From Hymenopus coronatus (lineage: Eukaryota > Arthropoda > Insecta > Mantodea > Hymenopodidae): DNA of 64,000 nt. This document shows positions 53,153-64,000 of the stretch, piece by piece. The notes below the pieces were generated by a model. That model had not been told where the DNA came from and searched no databases. It saw only the letters and a list, made by a program, of their open reading frames with translations. Numbering within the stretch: the first letter of the stretch is position 1; each line of letters begins with the position of its first letter. A program made the translations under genes and the position numbers. The stretch spans positions 77,481,696 to 77,545,695 of the forward strand of contig CM060884.1 of NCBI GenBank assembly GCA_030762935.1, written 5' to 3'.

Positions 53153-53782
53153 AAAATAAAAGAGAGGTAGACAAAGAATTGGATTACCCCAGTTGAGAAC
53201 ACGGACCATAAATAGCAAGTCCAGAGATTATGAGCAAGGAGTGTTAGAGGTAATTCCGGGGCACCGGAGTAATTATAACTTTGGACTGTGTGGCTTTCCA
53301 GTTGCGCTAATTGCAACAAAACGAATAAGTCTGTTCTAAGTCAGTTTGGGAAACTAGCACACATACATACGCGGTATTTCACACAGAAAATGTAGCAGAT
53401 TGCGCTGGACTTTCCGCTCAGGCGATTCCGCTCTCCGATACAGTTCGTCTGGATGCAAAAATTAGATATAGCGACTTACTTACACCATACTTACTGCACA
53501 ATCTGAGCACAGAATCGTTCATAGAGAACAATCTCTAATTAGGGACCTTTGCTATCGTCAACAGCTCACAATGGAACAAAATTTGATATAGACATCAAAA
53601 CTAAAGAAAGCTTTGGTGCAGGGTCAGGGAAATAGATGGAGTGTTTGGAAAATTTTGAGAACTGCCTCTGCACAATACATAGATCAAATAAGATTGGATT
53701 GGGATATATCAAAACAGGTACCAAATTCATCAGACAGGAGCTCGTGTTGAATAGACTAAGAGCATGGTGGTTGAAAAAAAAG
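53153..53782. other. Unassigned spacer
   Basis: Unique DNA. Minus frames of 75 and 76 codons show no domain. Confidence 0.5.
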
Positions 53783-54082
53783 TTGATGTGTTCCATTCAC
53801 ATGACTTTATCTGTTCTGTAAATAAAATGTCTTACAAAATATACTATTTTATGTGCATCATGCTAATCGCAATAAGCATTAGCAGAAATAATTTTACTAA
53901 TTTATTCCTTGTAGGTATAAAGGAAATGTGTTATAAAGCTGGTCGCTATGTGGACAATTGCCTTTCGGTTCGCTTTGTAGGGCCAGCAGAAACCAAAATG
54001 GGATGAAAGAAAAGTTACGTAGTTTAAACTTTAAACCAGTAACAAAGAAGAATATCTCTTAAACAAAACTGCACATGACATA
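53783..54082 (-). mobile_element. HTL-1 copy 55, 3' part
   Basis: Starts GTTGATGTGTTCCATTCACA after an A-run; ends in the ATATCTCTTAAACAAAACTG segment. Confidence 0.83.
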
Positions 54083-54097
54083 CTTTTTTTGTTATAG

Positions 54098-54432
54098 CGA
54101 ATTCCAACTTTTATATAACTGGTAGACCGTAAGAGATAGACAGAATCTTACCGCACCAAAAATGTAGAGCTCGACAAAAGACACAAATTATGGCATATGC
54201 ATTTTTGTTGTGAGGTTGGCCGTAGTTATTGGTTTCAAGTTTAAACTACGCAACTTTTCTCAAACTGATTACCTTTCCTTTCATATCATTTTTGTTTACA
54301 GTTGGGCATGGAGATCAAGTAGCAACATCGATTCTTGTAATGTTTATCTCGAGTAGCATGATGTAGGCAAAAGAATCTCTTTTCTTGCAGCGTGGGTAGA
54401 GAATGTCATATGAATGGAAAACGTCAATTCTG
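54098..54432 (+). mobile_element. HTL-1 copy 56, 3' part
   Basis: From GCGAATTCCAACTTTTATAT to AGAGAATGTCATATGAATGG; hairpin mutated. Confidence 0.8.
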
Positions 54433-54627
54433 CGACTATGAAAACATTGCATATAGGTCGGGCTAGGACTCGTTTATCTTATGAAAGGAGAGTGAGGTGC
54501 CATCTAGAAGTGCAGTAATTTGTGCTGCTAAAAGGATTACGTCATGTCCTGTTTGTTTTATTCAGCGGTTTTGAATGAAGCAATTAACAAGTCATTTTCA
54601 CGCACAGGGAATTTGTACGACAATGAT

Positions 54628-54766
54628 CGTTTTTGTTAGGTAGAGAAAGAAAGTAGTATTCCACCCAAAAATTGCATACCGAGATTTCAACTAAAATACA
54701 CGTTTTCAGACCTTCTGAACACAAATATAAAATTTTCGAAAATGTGTGAAAATTTTGTAACGCACA
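54628..54766 (+). mobile_element. HTL-1 copy 57, 5' fragment
   Basis: AGGTAGAGAAAGAAAGTAGT, CCACCCAAAAATTGCATACC and the A-rich part; it abuts the 3' end of copy 58. Confidence 0.75.
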
Positions 54767-55562
54767 GATCTGATGTTTTCCATTCACATGACTTTCTCTA
54801 CATCTCTATAACAAACAATTCTTAAAAAAGCTTCTACTTCATGCTAACAGACATAAAAACTAACAGAAATGAAGTAGGAGGAAAATAAGGGAATATATTA
54901 GGCTAAAATGATAGTCAAATCTTTTAAAAACGGGTTGCCATGTGGTTCAAGTCCGTTTCTATGCATTGCCGGAAGTTGACAAATTTCCCTATGAGAAAAG
55001 TATAAGTATTTTAAAACTGAGACGAATAACAAGGAATATCTCAAAAATGGTCAACTCCACGAAAAAAAGGAAACAAATGCATACTGTGTTTTAACGAGAT
55101 CTACATTTTTGGTGCAGTTTACCTCTTGGGGTTTACCAGCCTTGCAAAAGTCATCCAGAATAAAGAGCTATTCAAGATATACATTTTATTTTTCATGTAA
55201 ATATATATAATATACGGAAATCTGGATCAAATCGTTACAGTCCTTTTTTAAAAAATAAAATTTTTCAGAACTTTTCCATGTAAAGAATAATTGAGGTGGA
55301 GGTATGTTTCTCAAAATCTTCTTGTCGCATCTTTGGAAGATACTAAACTTAAATACCAAGTTTGGTATTTTACCGACTTTTCGTTTCTAAGTTAGCGTGT
55401 TAACAGACACACACACACACACACATAAACGCGCGCGCACGTATCTTTTTCTTGAAATAGAGAATTTTTTTTTTATAAAGAGGAGCTTATAACGTGTATT
55501 TTCGGTGAAGTCTCGCTGTCGATTTTGGGTGGTTTGCAATACCTTCTCTACCTACGTATTAT
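54767..55562 (-). mobile_element. HTL-1 copy 58
   Basis: 3' end TCTGATGTTTTCCATTCACA; the 5' end stops at CTTCTCTACCTACGTATT without the final AGAGAAAGT. Core ACACACACACACACATAAAC with GCGCGCGC (55406-55440). Confidence 0.88.
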
Positions 55563-56318
55563 CGTCCTATTGGAAAGTTCAACATGGGCGGCATCAAAGA
55601 CTGCGATAAGATTGCAGGTATTCAGTGACACAGAAAGCAACGTTGTCACGTTTTCTCCAAGTAGACTTGTTTTAAACACATGAACATTTATTTCTTAGAG
55701 TACCATCAGCAAGGTAGAACGCGAATACTACACATTTTCTATTTACATTGCGCTGTGTCTTCGTCATTCTCACTCATGTATTCTCACAATGAAGCATTGT
55801 CATGTTCCGCTCTTGTGCTGAACACTAGAATCTATATTCTCTCAACACTTTGCACACACTGCCACGGTGACCTGAGGACTTCGTGGTCATTTCGTCTATT
55901 ACATACACCTTCTGTATATTGGCTTCCAGAATTTTCTCCAAAAGCGCGACTTTTATAGCAACTGTCTGGGTAAGTCTAAATTATGTTCTTCCATGAATCT
56001 TTTCATTTTATCTTTTCTGCTGGACATGATGGGAATTTTGAGCAAGGAATGATAACTATAATTATAGGTATGTACACAATAGAGTGTGCTCATGAACCAA
56101 TATTTCAACATTCATCTCGTGATGTGATCAGCCAAGGATTCCCGAATATTTTTAGAACACAAACACAAGCAGTCCTCAAACCAAACCCGGCTACCGCCTG
56201 CATGCAACATCATGATTCTTTTAACCACGTGACACAGCAAGACTCCTTTCATCCCAACCTTTTCTTACATCATAAGTATGGTACCAAGGTTCATCTAAAT
56301 AAACCATCCTGTCTAAAA
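55563..56318. other. Unassigned region with two medium frames
   Basis: Plus-strand frames of 92 (55680-55958) and 124 codons (55983-56357) lie here; the second runs into the mariner end. Both have mixed composition without a recognised domain, and no splice pattern connects them. Confidence 0.45.
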
Positions 56319-56996
56319 TACGAGGGCCGTTTTTATTCAACCTCCGATAGGTTATAAATGAAAGACAAGTTCATAGAAAACAATTATTTTATTACTAAAG
56401 TTTTGTACACTTATGGTTACTTTTCAACATAATCACCGAAAAGATTGAGACATTTATCGTACCTGTGCACAAGCTTTGCAATACCCGCTTCAAAAAAAGT
56501 TGCCGCCAATGATTTCAAATGAGCACTGACGTTTGTTTTGAAGATCTTCGTACTTTACGACGTTTACAAACGAAGAGGAATGTTGACTTGAGGAATTGTG
56601 TTCATCCATGACAACGCTCGTCCACACAACCCATCGGCTCCTTGAACAATTTCAATGGGACGTTTTCGATCATCCGCCATACATCATGACCTGGCACCCA
56701 GCGACTTTCACCTTTTCCCTGAACTGAAGACGTGGCTAGGAGAGCAGCGCTTTCAAACCAACCAAGATGTTCAAAACAACGTCAATTCTCATTTGAAATC
56801 ATTGGCGGCAACGTTTTTTGAAGCGGGTATTGCAAAGCTTGTGTACAGGTACGATAAATGTCTCAATCTTTTCGGTGATTATGTTCAAAAGTAACCATAA
56901 GCGTACAAAACTTTTAGTAATAAAATATTTGTTTTCTATGAACTTGTCTTTTATTCATAGTCTATCGGACATTGAAAACAAAAAACGGCCCTCGTA
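56319..56996. mobile_element. Palindromic mariner derivative, copy 2
   Basis: 678 bp between TA dinucleotides with ends ACGAGGGCCGTTTTTATTCA and its inverse. Arms of about 235 bases are inverted copies of the transposase C-terminus plus tail. The centre holds the second-Asp region (HDNARP) and LAPSDFHLFPELKTWL on the plus strand, out of frame with each other. Breakpoints, including CGTACTTTACGACGTTTACA beside GATCTT, match copy 1 at 3589-4293 in reverse orientation. Confidence 0.88.
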
Positions 56997-57784
56997 GTTT
57001 AGTCTATTCAAGTATCGATACCACAATCCTTGCTGATTGCACGCGCCTCTTATTTAACACGAAAAGCGTAACACTAACTTCACTAACAACTGTCACAGAG
57101 AATCCCCTTTTTAAGGAAAACTACTGCATTATTCACCATTAATATTTGTGGCATCAAAATATCCAAATATTTAAGAATACACCTGTGAAGTACACAAGAA
57201 AACTACATGAATGAGAGAAATCTACGAAGAGTTGCAAAGCTGTGTATACTCCACGTGTAGTTAATGTCATTTATGATTTCTACGCATACATTGGGGCGAT
57301 GCAAAATGTCGGCGACTTCCCAGAATAATCAGTGCGGTATCTGAGAAATTTCTATTAAGAAAGGTAAAGTGTGTGTTAACTTTTTCAGTACCACACGAAA
57401 ATACTTATGTTGAGAATACAAAAACAACTATTTGAATCAGCTTGTAGATAGAGAAATCTTGTGTAAGATACTTTGCTGAAGAGAAAGCACCAAACATGAG
57501 ATAATCATGACTCGGAGATTGTTTAAAGTTCTGAAGCTCCATCCATCACCGCCTTCTTTGTGATAAGGTAAATCTTAACCATCATACAAATTAATACGCG
57601 GCAGCCTTGCAAGCTCTATCAGTATGGTAGCGTCGACCCAGGATCGAGTTAAGACGTAACACGTTTGATAATTAGGTTTTCCTCGCCATTCATCGTGCCA
57701 TTCCTCCACTCCATCATCTGTCTCCCTGGCTTAATGAGCTAGCGCAGCGGCCGGCTCTTCATAGTGTATTTTTCACTACACTAT
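56997..57784. other. Unassigned region
   Basis: AT-rich unique DNA with nothing recognised. A GC-richer patch with GCAGCGGCCGGCTC lies at about 57745, next to the HTL-1 start. Confidence 0.5.
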
Positions 57785-57966
57785 AAAATCTGAATCCATT
57801 CACATGACATTCTCTACAAACTTTTGTTACAAAATATTATTCCTTTATCTACTTCATGCTAATCGATATAAACATTAACAGAAATAGTCATTATTTGCTT
57901 CCTTATAAGTAGAATACAAATAAGTGAATATACTAGGCTATAGTGATTGTAAAACGTTTTAAAACT
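57785..57966 (-). mobile_element. HTL-1 copy 59, 3' fragment
   Basis: AATCCATTCACATGACATTC to TATAGTGATTGTAAAACG; then a SINE. Confidence 0.83.
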
Positions 57967-57989
57967 CGATAACTTGACATCTCAATTAA

Positions 57990-58425
57990 TAGAATCATTA
58001 GCTACCGAGGCTCAGGCGTTTGGTCTGGGACTAGCCTTCGGGAGGCCCGGGTTGGATCTCCGTTCTCTGGGTACTCTGGTGCAGGGTTTTTCCGTGATTT
58101 TCCTGGGGTTGCTTAGGCGAATGTCACGATTCCTTTCCGTTTCATTCCCCTTGTTCATCTTTGAGGTCAGTGACAGGTGTGGCTCGAGGCTCTCCAGACA
58201 GATGACATGGTTGCTTGCACTGAGTGAAACTCTCTTCCTCCTGGTTGCGCTGTTTGAGATTAAGTGCCTACTTCCGGCCTCCCGCCGCTTTTATAGCTTC
58301 CATGAGGTGCCAGGGTTGCCATCCAGCGAAACTGTTAGGGACTTATGTGCGTTTCTGCGCCTAGCTCCTGAGATTTTCTCTCCTCTCGCCCCTTCTCCAG
58401 GGTGTGGTATCCCGCAATAGATCAC
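57990..58425 (+). mobile_element. tRNA-derived SINE-zeta
   Basis: Head TAGCTACCGAGGCTCAGGCG (A box) and GAGGCCCGGGTTGGATCTCC (B box, 44 bases on). The body has GGGTTTTTCCGTGATTTTCC. The 148-codon frame at 57974-58420 is explained by this GC-rich SINE and is not called as a gene. The length, over 400 bases, suggests an extra 3' segment. Confidence 0.65.
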
Positions 58426-59329
58426 TACTTGGTCGTCGTTATGCTCTAACCTCTAAATCATTAGCTGAAGTAGATTAAACTACACTATGTATAAAGCTAT
58501 GATTAGCAGAACTTGAATTACGGTTCAAAAGCACACGGTTACGAACACATAGAGCAATCAGCGCTACAAAGAGGGTAAACATGCACATTTTGAGGTGTAA
58601 TATATTTCAAAACTAGCTCAGTACATGTCTTGAAATTATATGTATTGTTCTAATTTATAAAGTAAGACAATAAAACAGCGATTCCATAAAATGATAGTAA
58701 ATAAAAACGTCTTGTACTTTTACAAATAAAATATAAAATTGATCCAAAATATTGAGGATAAAAATGTGCAGAGGTTTGGAAAGATAATGAACAAAGACAC
58801 TGGGAATTCATTACAAGATACTTGTTTACTGTATCGACAGAAAAGGCTCTCCATTACCGCAAATATCCTGTTGCTATCTCCAACCGGTCTTTTATAGGCG
58901 AGCATTGTGATGGTGGCGAATGCAGTTTAAAATACTCATACGCTTCCCGCGTCCAGATCAACAACTGCTAGGGGTCTGAGACAGTACACGGGGCAAACAG
59001 AAGGGAAAGATAAGTCACAGCTAAATGATACCAAGAAGCGAAATATAAATGGGAAGGGAAGGGAGTAGCACAGTACCGTTAGGGGTAGAGCAAGGGGGTG
59101 AGAGTACACTGCCCGAGGGGAACATAACGGGAAAAGAGAAAACAATGCTACCGCTGGTCAGTCGACACATTTTGAGGCACTTGGAGTAGAACATCGGCAG
59201 AGCAAAGATGTGATATTTAGGGTCCGTAGTGGAGTCGAACAGGCTACCTTTAGTTGTGATGGAAATAGTTATTGTAATACAGGCCAGAGTCCTGCACCAA
59301 AAGTAATGAGTAACAATAGTCGCTGTCGC
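58426..59329. other. Unassigned region
   Basis: Unique DNA. A minus frame of 179 codons (59021-59560), the longest here, covers part of it and the following SINE. It begins in the SINE and shows no recognised domain, so I do not call it. Confidence 0.4.
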
Positions 59330-59575
59330 GTATAGCATAGTTTCACAGGAGAAAACTAAGAGGAATGCGTGTGTGTTCGAGGGCTGAAAAAGGCCGAACC
59401 AACTGAATAAAGCACTTGTGTCGCACCACACCCTGAAAAGAGTTTCCATGCTAGCAAAATCTGAGCTAGGGCATCCACACATCCACAACATTCCGAGTAA
59501 CCCAAAACCCGCATCCGGGATTAGAACCCGTGACCACGTGGCTCTTTCCCCGCGGTCCACACATCGAAGACTCTC
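59330..59575 (-). mobile_element. tRNA-derived SINE-eta
   Basis: Minus-strand B box TCACGGGTTCTAATCCCGGA at about 59525 with AAAGAGCCACGTGGTCACGG before it; body GCGGGTTTTGGGTTACTCGG. The A box is poor. Confidence 0.6.
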
Positions 59576-59904
59576 ACATCATACGCTTCCTTTTGGAGCT
59601 CAGCGCAAAACAAGCTGTAGTGTGGAATCGCCTCCAGTATGACTCGCGCGCGCGCGTACAAACGCTTTGGTTTAATCGAGAGATCAATTGCAGAAATAGC
59701 TGCATATACACCTCGATACTTCGGGGACGGTTAATATGTTATCAACTATAGAAATAAAACTAAACAGCAGGTTTGAGAGCCATGTGTTTCTTGGCAAACA
59801 CACCAGCGGTTTTATCACATACTGAAAATACTTCAACAAAAAACACGCATGCCTAAATAGTAATGCGGGGTTAGGAGTCCGAATAATCATACTTTGAGAA
59901 CTGT

Positions 59905-61128
59905 GACGCTACATTCACATGACTTTCTCTACATCTCTGCAACAAGTCATTGTTAAATTGTTTATTCTTCTATTTACTTGCTTCCTCATAAGTAGAAGGG
60001 AAATAAGGGAATACATTAGATTAGATTAGATTAGATTAGAAAGCATTCTGTAGGTTCGTTTAGGACAGGAAGCCACTGAACATAGAACTTGTCAAGGCAT
60101 ATACATGTATACAAATGTTTATATACTATGGGAAAAAACAACAATAGATAAAGCTCTAGTACTAAAAGCAGGAGTTAAAAAACAGTAGAATAGACATATA
60201 ATCACACCATTTGATTTTGAGGTCTGTACGCCACTGTACTATACTTAATATGCTCTATAAAAGCTTATGAATTTTTTTTTGCATGTATATAAGAACAAAC
60301 AGTATCAAAATTAGTTTAAAATATATAAATAAACATAATTTCATTTTGTAACACTCATGTAATGTCAGATGATAGTTTTCTAATTATCGACATAATATTT
60401 ACTACTAGTAATTATATAAAACTAAAATATGATTATTGTATTATGTACTCTTCATAAATGTCAACAAATTACAATACATATTTAAAAATATGTTATAGAA
60501 TTCACAGTGCAAAAATTTAAAATTATGTACTAGAGTGTAAAATATCAGAGTATCAGGCTTGTATCATTGCTAAATACTAAAAAATTCATTTTCCACATTC
60601 GTGCAAGTCAAAGTATACATCAGTTAAGGTAAGGCTAAAGTAATGGTCAAATCTTTTAAAAGCTGGTTGCTATGTGAGTGAAGTTCCTTTGTTTCTATGG
60701 ACAGGAGTTGAACTTCCTGTTAGAGAACAGTATAAGTGTTTTAAAACTGAAACCCAGAGGGTCAACTTTAGGATAAAAATATACGAGATCTATATATTTG
60801 TGTAGCAAATTTTTGTCTATCATTACGGTTTACTAGTTATGCAAAATTCACCCAGAATAAAGAGATCTTCAAAAACTATTTTCCATATAATTGAAATATA
60901 AATTTTATGTTTCATAAAAATATCTTTAATATGCGGTATTTTAATCAAAATGGTTAGAGCTATTTTTAAGAAAATCAAACTTTTCTAAATTTGTTCGTGT
61001 TAAAGGTAGCTTGGGGTGGCGACATATTACTCAAACTCTTTGTGTTAAATCCTTGGAAGATACTAAACTTATATACCGAGTTTGGTATTTTCCTGGCTTT
61101 TCGTTTTTGAGTTATCGTGTGCATGAAT
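59905..61128 (-). mobile_element. HTL-1 copy 60, split by an AT-rich insertion
   Basis: 3' end ACATTCACATGACTTTCTCT; interrupted after GGGAATACATTAG (60013) and resumed at GTAAGGCTAAAGTAATGG (about 60627). The 5' end is lost. Confidence 0.86.
60014..60626 (-). mobile_element. AT-rich insertion with an ATTAG microsatellite end
   Basis: About 610 bases, starting with five ATTAG units (60014-60040) followed by AAAGCATTCTGTAGGTTCG. A short-period repeat at one end and no inverted repeats suggest the 3' end of a minus-strand LINE of the kind that ends in a microsatellite. No coding part is present. Confidence 0.45.
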
Positions 61129-61139
61129 GAATAAGTGTA

Positions 61140-61932
61140 TTTAAAAGTATTGCTAAAAAGCTTATTCTTCCATTTACTCATGCTAATTGAGATAAACAGT
61201 AACAGAAATGCTTTCTTGTACACAGAAGGGAATAACTAGGCTAAAACATAGTAAAACAGTTTAAAAGCTGGTTGCCACTTGGAGGAGATGAGAAGTTCCT
61301 GTATGTGAAAAGTTAAAAAGTATTTTAAAACTGAAAGCAATAACAAGGAATATCTCAAAAATGGTCAACTCCACGAAAAAAAGTATAAGGCATAAATTCT
61401 GTGTGTTTAAGGAGATCTACATATTTTGCGTACAAGTTTCTGTTTATCTCTTACGGTTTATTAGTTATGAAAAATCAACCAATTTCATCCAGAATAAAGT
61501 AGTCTTCAGAGGCTATTTCCAGAAAATTCAAGATATAAATATTATTTGTCGTGTAAATGTCTTTAATATGCGGTATTTTAATACAACTCATTAAAGCCAT
61601 TTTTGAGAAAATCAACATTTTCGAGAATATTTGCTTGTAAACGATGGTTTGGGGTAGCGGCAACTTTCTCAAAATGTTCGTGTTGCATCCTTGGAAGATG
61701 CTCAACTTATATATCAATTTTGGTATTTAACGGTGTTTTTTTTTTTTTTTGTTGAGTTATGCTGTCCGCAGACATACACACACATGGACCTTTTTCTAAA
61801 ATGCCTTCTTTGGAATCAGGGGTCCTAAAATATATATTTCCGGTGAAATCTCTATATCGAATTTTTGGGTGGAGCACAATACCTTCTCTATACACTATGT
61901 ACTTTGTACATGCGGGCTAGAGAGAGTAAAAA
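61140..61932 (-). mobile_element. HTL-1 copy 61, 3' hairpin lost
   Basis: From AAAGCTTATTCTTCCATTTA to GGGCTAGAGAGAGTAAAAAT; a T15 run at about 61737-61751. Confidence 0.88.
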
Positions 61933-62449
61933 TATATTACAAAGTCTGTTTGGTGTGATATTTATAATATAAACAAATATGAATTGTCTTAAGTTAGTAA
62001 TGTGCATTTATAGGAAAGCTGTTGTAAAACTAGATAACTTTAAATAAATGTACTTTTCGTGACATCATTAAGCCAACGTACTTGTTTTCCACGAATATTT
62101 GATTTTACTTTCATAGTCATCATGAAAGAAAGGATTAAATTGTCAGAAAACTACCAGCATTTGTACTGATACTGTGGAGAATATTCGTGTTGCCCACCGA
62201 ACTTGTGTACATTTTGTTTCTTTAATTATTTATTTTGAGCGACCAGCTAAAAGTTATACAGTTCATTTAACATAAAATAACATTGATATGGATCATATGA
62301 CACCATTAACATATGTACATTGTCTGAAAAGTATAGAGGTTAAAAGAAATTACAATGAAGTTTGTAACAAGCTTCGAAATACAAATTTCAGGTAAACTCA
62401 AAAATTAAAATAAAAGTAATATTAACAACTTTGTAAAATACGTGTTGAA
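61933..62449. other. Unassigned AT-rich spacer
   Basis: Nothing recognised in about 520 bases. Confidence 0.5.
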
Positions 62450-63300
62450 AAATCAGATGTGTTCTATTCACGTGACTTTCTCTACATCTCTACAACTGGT
62501 TGCTATGTGACTGACGTTCCTTTGTTTGTATGGACAGCAGTTAACAAATTCCTGTATGAGAAAAGTATGTTTTTAAAGCTGAAACCAAAAACATAGAATA
62601 TCTCAAAAACGATCAACTCCACGAAAAAAATGTATGTAATATTAATTATGTGTTTTAACGTGCTCTACATTTTTGTGTGGTAAGTTTTTGTCCATATCTT
62701 ACGTTTTAACTGTTATGCAAACTTCCGTAAAATTCATCCAGAATAAAGTAGTCTTCAGAGGCTTTTCCCAGACTATTCAAGATATACATTTTATGTGCCA
62801 TGTACACATCTGTAATATATGATATTGTAATCAAAATCGTTAGAACCATTTTTGAGAAAATCAAAATTTTCGAAAAAAGTTCCAGGGGCTATTTCCAGAA
62901 AATTAAGATATACATTTTATGTGTCGTGTAAATATCTATAATATATGATATTTTAATCAAAATCATTAGAGCCATTTTTGGGAAAATCAAAAGTTTCGAA
63001 AAAAGTTCCATGTAAAGAGTAGTTAGGGGTGCGGGAAATTTTCTTGAAAATCTTCGTGTCACATCCTTGGAAGATACCAAACCTAAATACCAAGTTTGAT
63101 TTTTAACGGTCTTTTCGTTTCTCAGCTATGTTGCCCACAGACAATCATACACACGTAAATTTTTCTAAAAATGATTTTTTTTTTTTTGGATTCAGGGGTC
63201 TCAAAACATGCATTTCCGCTGAAATCGCGGCATCAAATTTTGGGTGCATTTCAATATCTTCTCAATACACTGGGTATATAGTACGTGTGCAAAAAGAAAA
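62450..63300 (-). mobile_element. HTL-1 copy 62 with internal duplication
   Basis: 3' end CAGATGTGTTCTATTCACGT. The 3' third has a deletion (CTACAACTGGTTGC joins two distant blocks). The middle segment is present twice, at about 62758-62882 and 62885-63008. The 5' end is degraded. Confidence 0.88.
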
Positions 63301-63344
63301 AATGAATGGAACTTATATCTGGAGTTTGGAAGTTAATCGACTTT

Positions 63345-64000
63345 TTGTTACTTTATATATTTCTCTATGTACATATTGTAGAGAGAACGTATTGTGTTGC
63401 ACAAAAAATCACCCAAAATACATTTTTTGAGATACCCTTAATAAAAAGACAGCATTTTTAGAAAAATGTCCGTGTGTCTGTGTGTCAGTGGGCAGCATAG
63501 CTCAAAAACGAAAAGACCGTAAAACACCAAACTTGGTATTCTAAGATTTGTATCTTCCACGGATGCGACACAAAGCTTTTCATAAAAATCCCCCACACCA
63601 ACTACCCTTCACGTGGAACGTATTACGAATATTTTGATTTTCTCAAAAAAGGCTCTAATAATTTTTATTAAAATATCGTATATTAAAGATATTTAGAGGA
63701 TAAATAATATCTATATCTTGAATTTTCTGGGAATAGCCTCTGAAGACATCTTTATTCTGGATGATTTTTGCGAAATGTTGAACAAGTGTTAAACCATAAG
63801 AGATAGTCAAAAACGTATTTAACAAAAAATCTAGAGTTCGCCAAAACACACAATTTAGTTATATACCTTTTTTTCGTGGACTTGACCGTTTTTGGAATAT
63901 TCCTTTTTATTGCTTTAAGTTGTAAAAAACATCCTTTTCTCATAGAGGAATTTGTCAACTCGTGTCCCATACAAACAAAGGAACGTCAGTCACATAGCAA
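63345..64000 (+). mobile_element. HTL-1 copy 63, runs off the window
   Basis: Degraded 5' palindrome (TTTCTCTATGTACATATTGT), then a standard body up to AACGTCAGTCACATAGCAA at the edge. Confidence 0.88.

Noticed and set aside
59021..59560. 179-codon minus frame, longest of the window
   Set aside because: It starts inside a SINE, has no recognisable domain or homologous pattern and no codon-level support.
60014..60040. Interstitial insect telomere repeat
   Set aside because: The unit is ATTAG, not TTAGG, with only about five copies; a simple microsatellite is enough.

Overview
This 64 kb window is AT-rich, non-coding, repeat-saturated nuclear DNA from an animal, most probably an insect. Three things point that way: a nuclear copy of mitochondrial nad5 that only reads through in the invertebrate mitochondrial code; mariner, pogo, jockey-type LINE and tRNA-derived SINE relics; and no convincing host exon. 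The longest open frames are under 180 codons and nearly all lie inside repeats. The order or species cannot be fixed from the sequence.

More than half of the window consists of one interspersed family, here called HTL-1 (my working label). A complete copy is about 0.8-1.05 kb. It has a 5' end reading ACTTTCTCTACACGTAC, an inner palindrome centred on CTATGTACATAG, an A-tract, a GT-rich proto-microsatellite, and a 3' end in which TGTAGAGAAAGT (the inverted copy of the 5' terminus) is followed by a hairpin, ATGTGAATGGAACACAT, and then CAGA and a T-run. I count about 66 complete or partial copies on both strands. Copies often sit head-to-tail, or are nested in each other's A/T-tracts with no visible target duplication. 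Asymmetric terminal inverted repeats, a terminal hairpin outside the 3' repeat, insertion in T-runs and a microsatellite core together resemble Helitron2/Helentron-type non-autonomous elements (the DINE-1/HINE type). This is an inference; no Rep/helicase gene is in the window.

Layout: 0-9.9 kb, HTL-1 copies plus a palindromic mariner derivative (3589-4293). 9.9-13.2 kb, mostly unique sequence with a 43-bp hairpin-forming minisatellite. 13.2-18.1 kb, HTL-1, a GA repeat, a decayed jockey-like reverse transcriptase and a decayed mariner. 18.9-20.3 kb, a tyrosine-recombinase (Crypton-like) relic and a 70-bp palindrome. 20.3-37.2 kb, dense HTL-1 with SINEs and one LINE tail. 37.2-39.8 kb, a composite of SINE, nad5 fragments, mariner arms and a LINE 3' end. 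40.2-47.7 kb, HTL-1 interrupted by a 1.63-kb foldback insertion (41478-43105) that carries four 5S-rRNA-like internal promoters and is flanked by an 11-bp target duplication. 48.1-63.3 kb, HTL-1 with a pogo-like element carrying a 62/68-bp minisatellite (51266-53086), a second palindromic mariner derivative (56319-56996) and several SINEs.

The elements do not form a pathway. They form a stratigraphy: HTL-1 hosts HTL-1, SINE, pogo and foldback insertions, which gives relative ages and exact boundaries. The best candidates for something undescribed are the HTL-1 family and the 5S-like foldback element.
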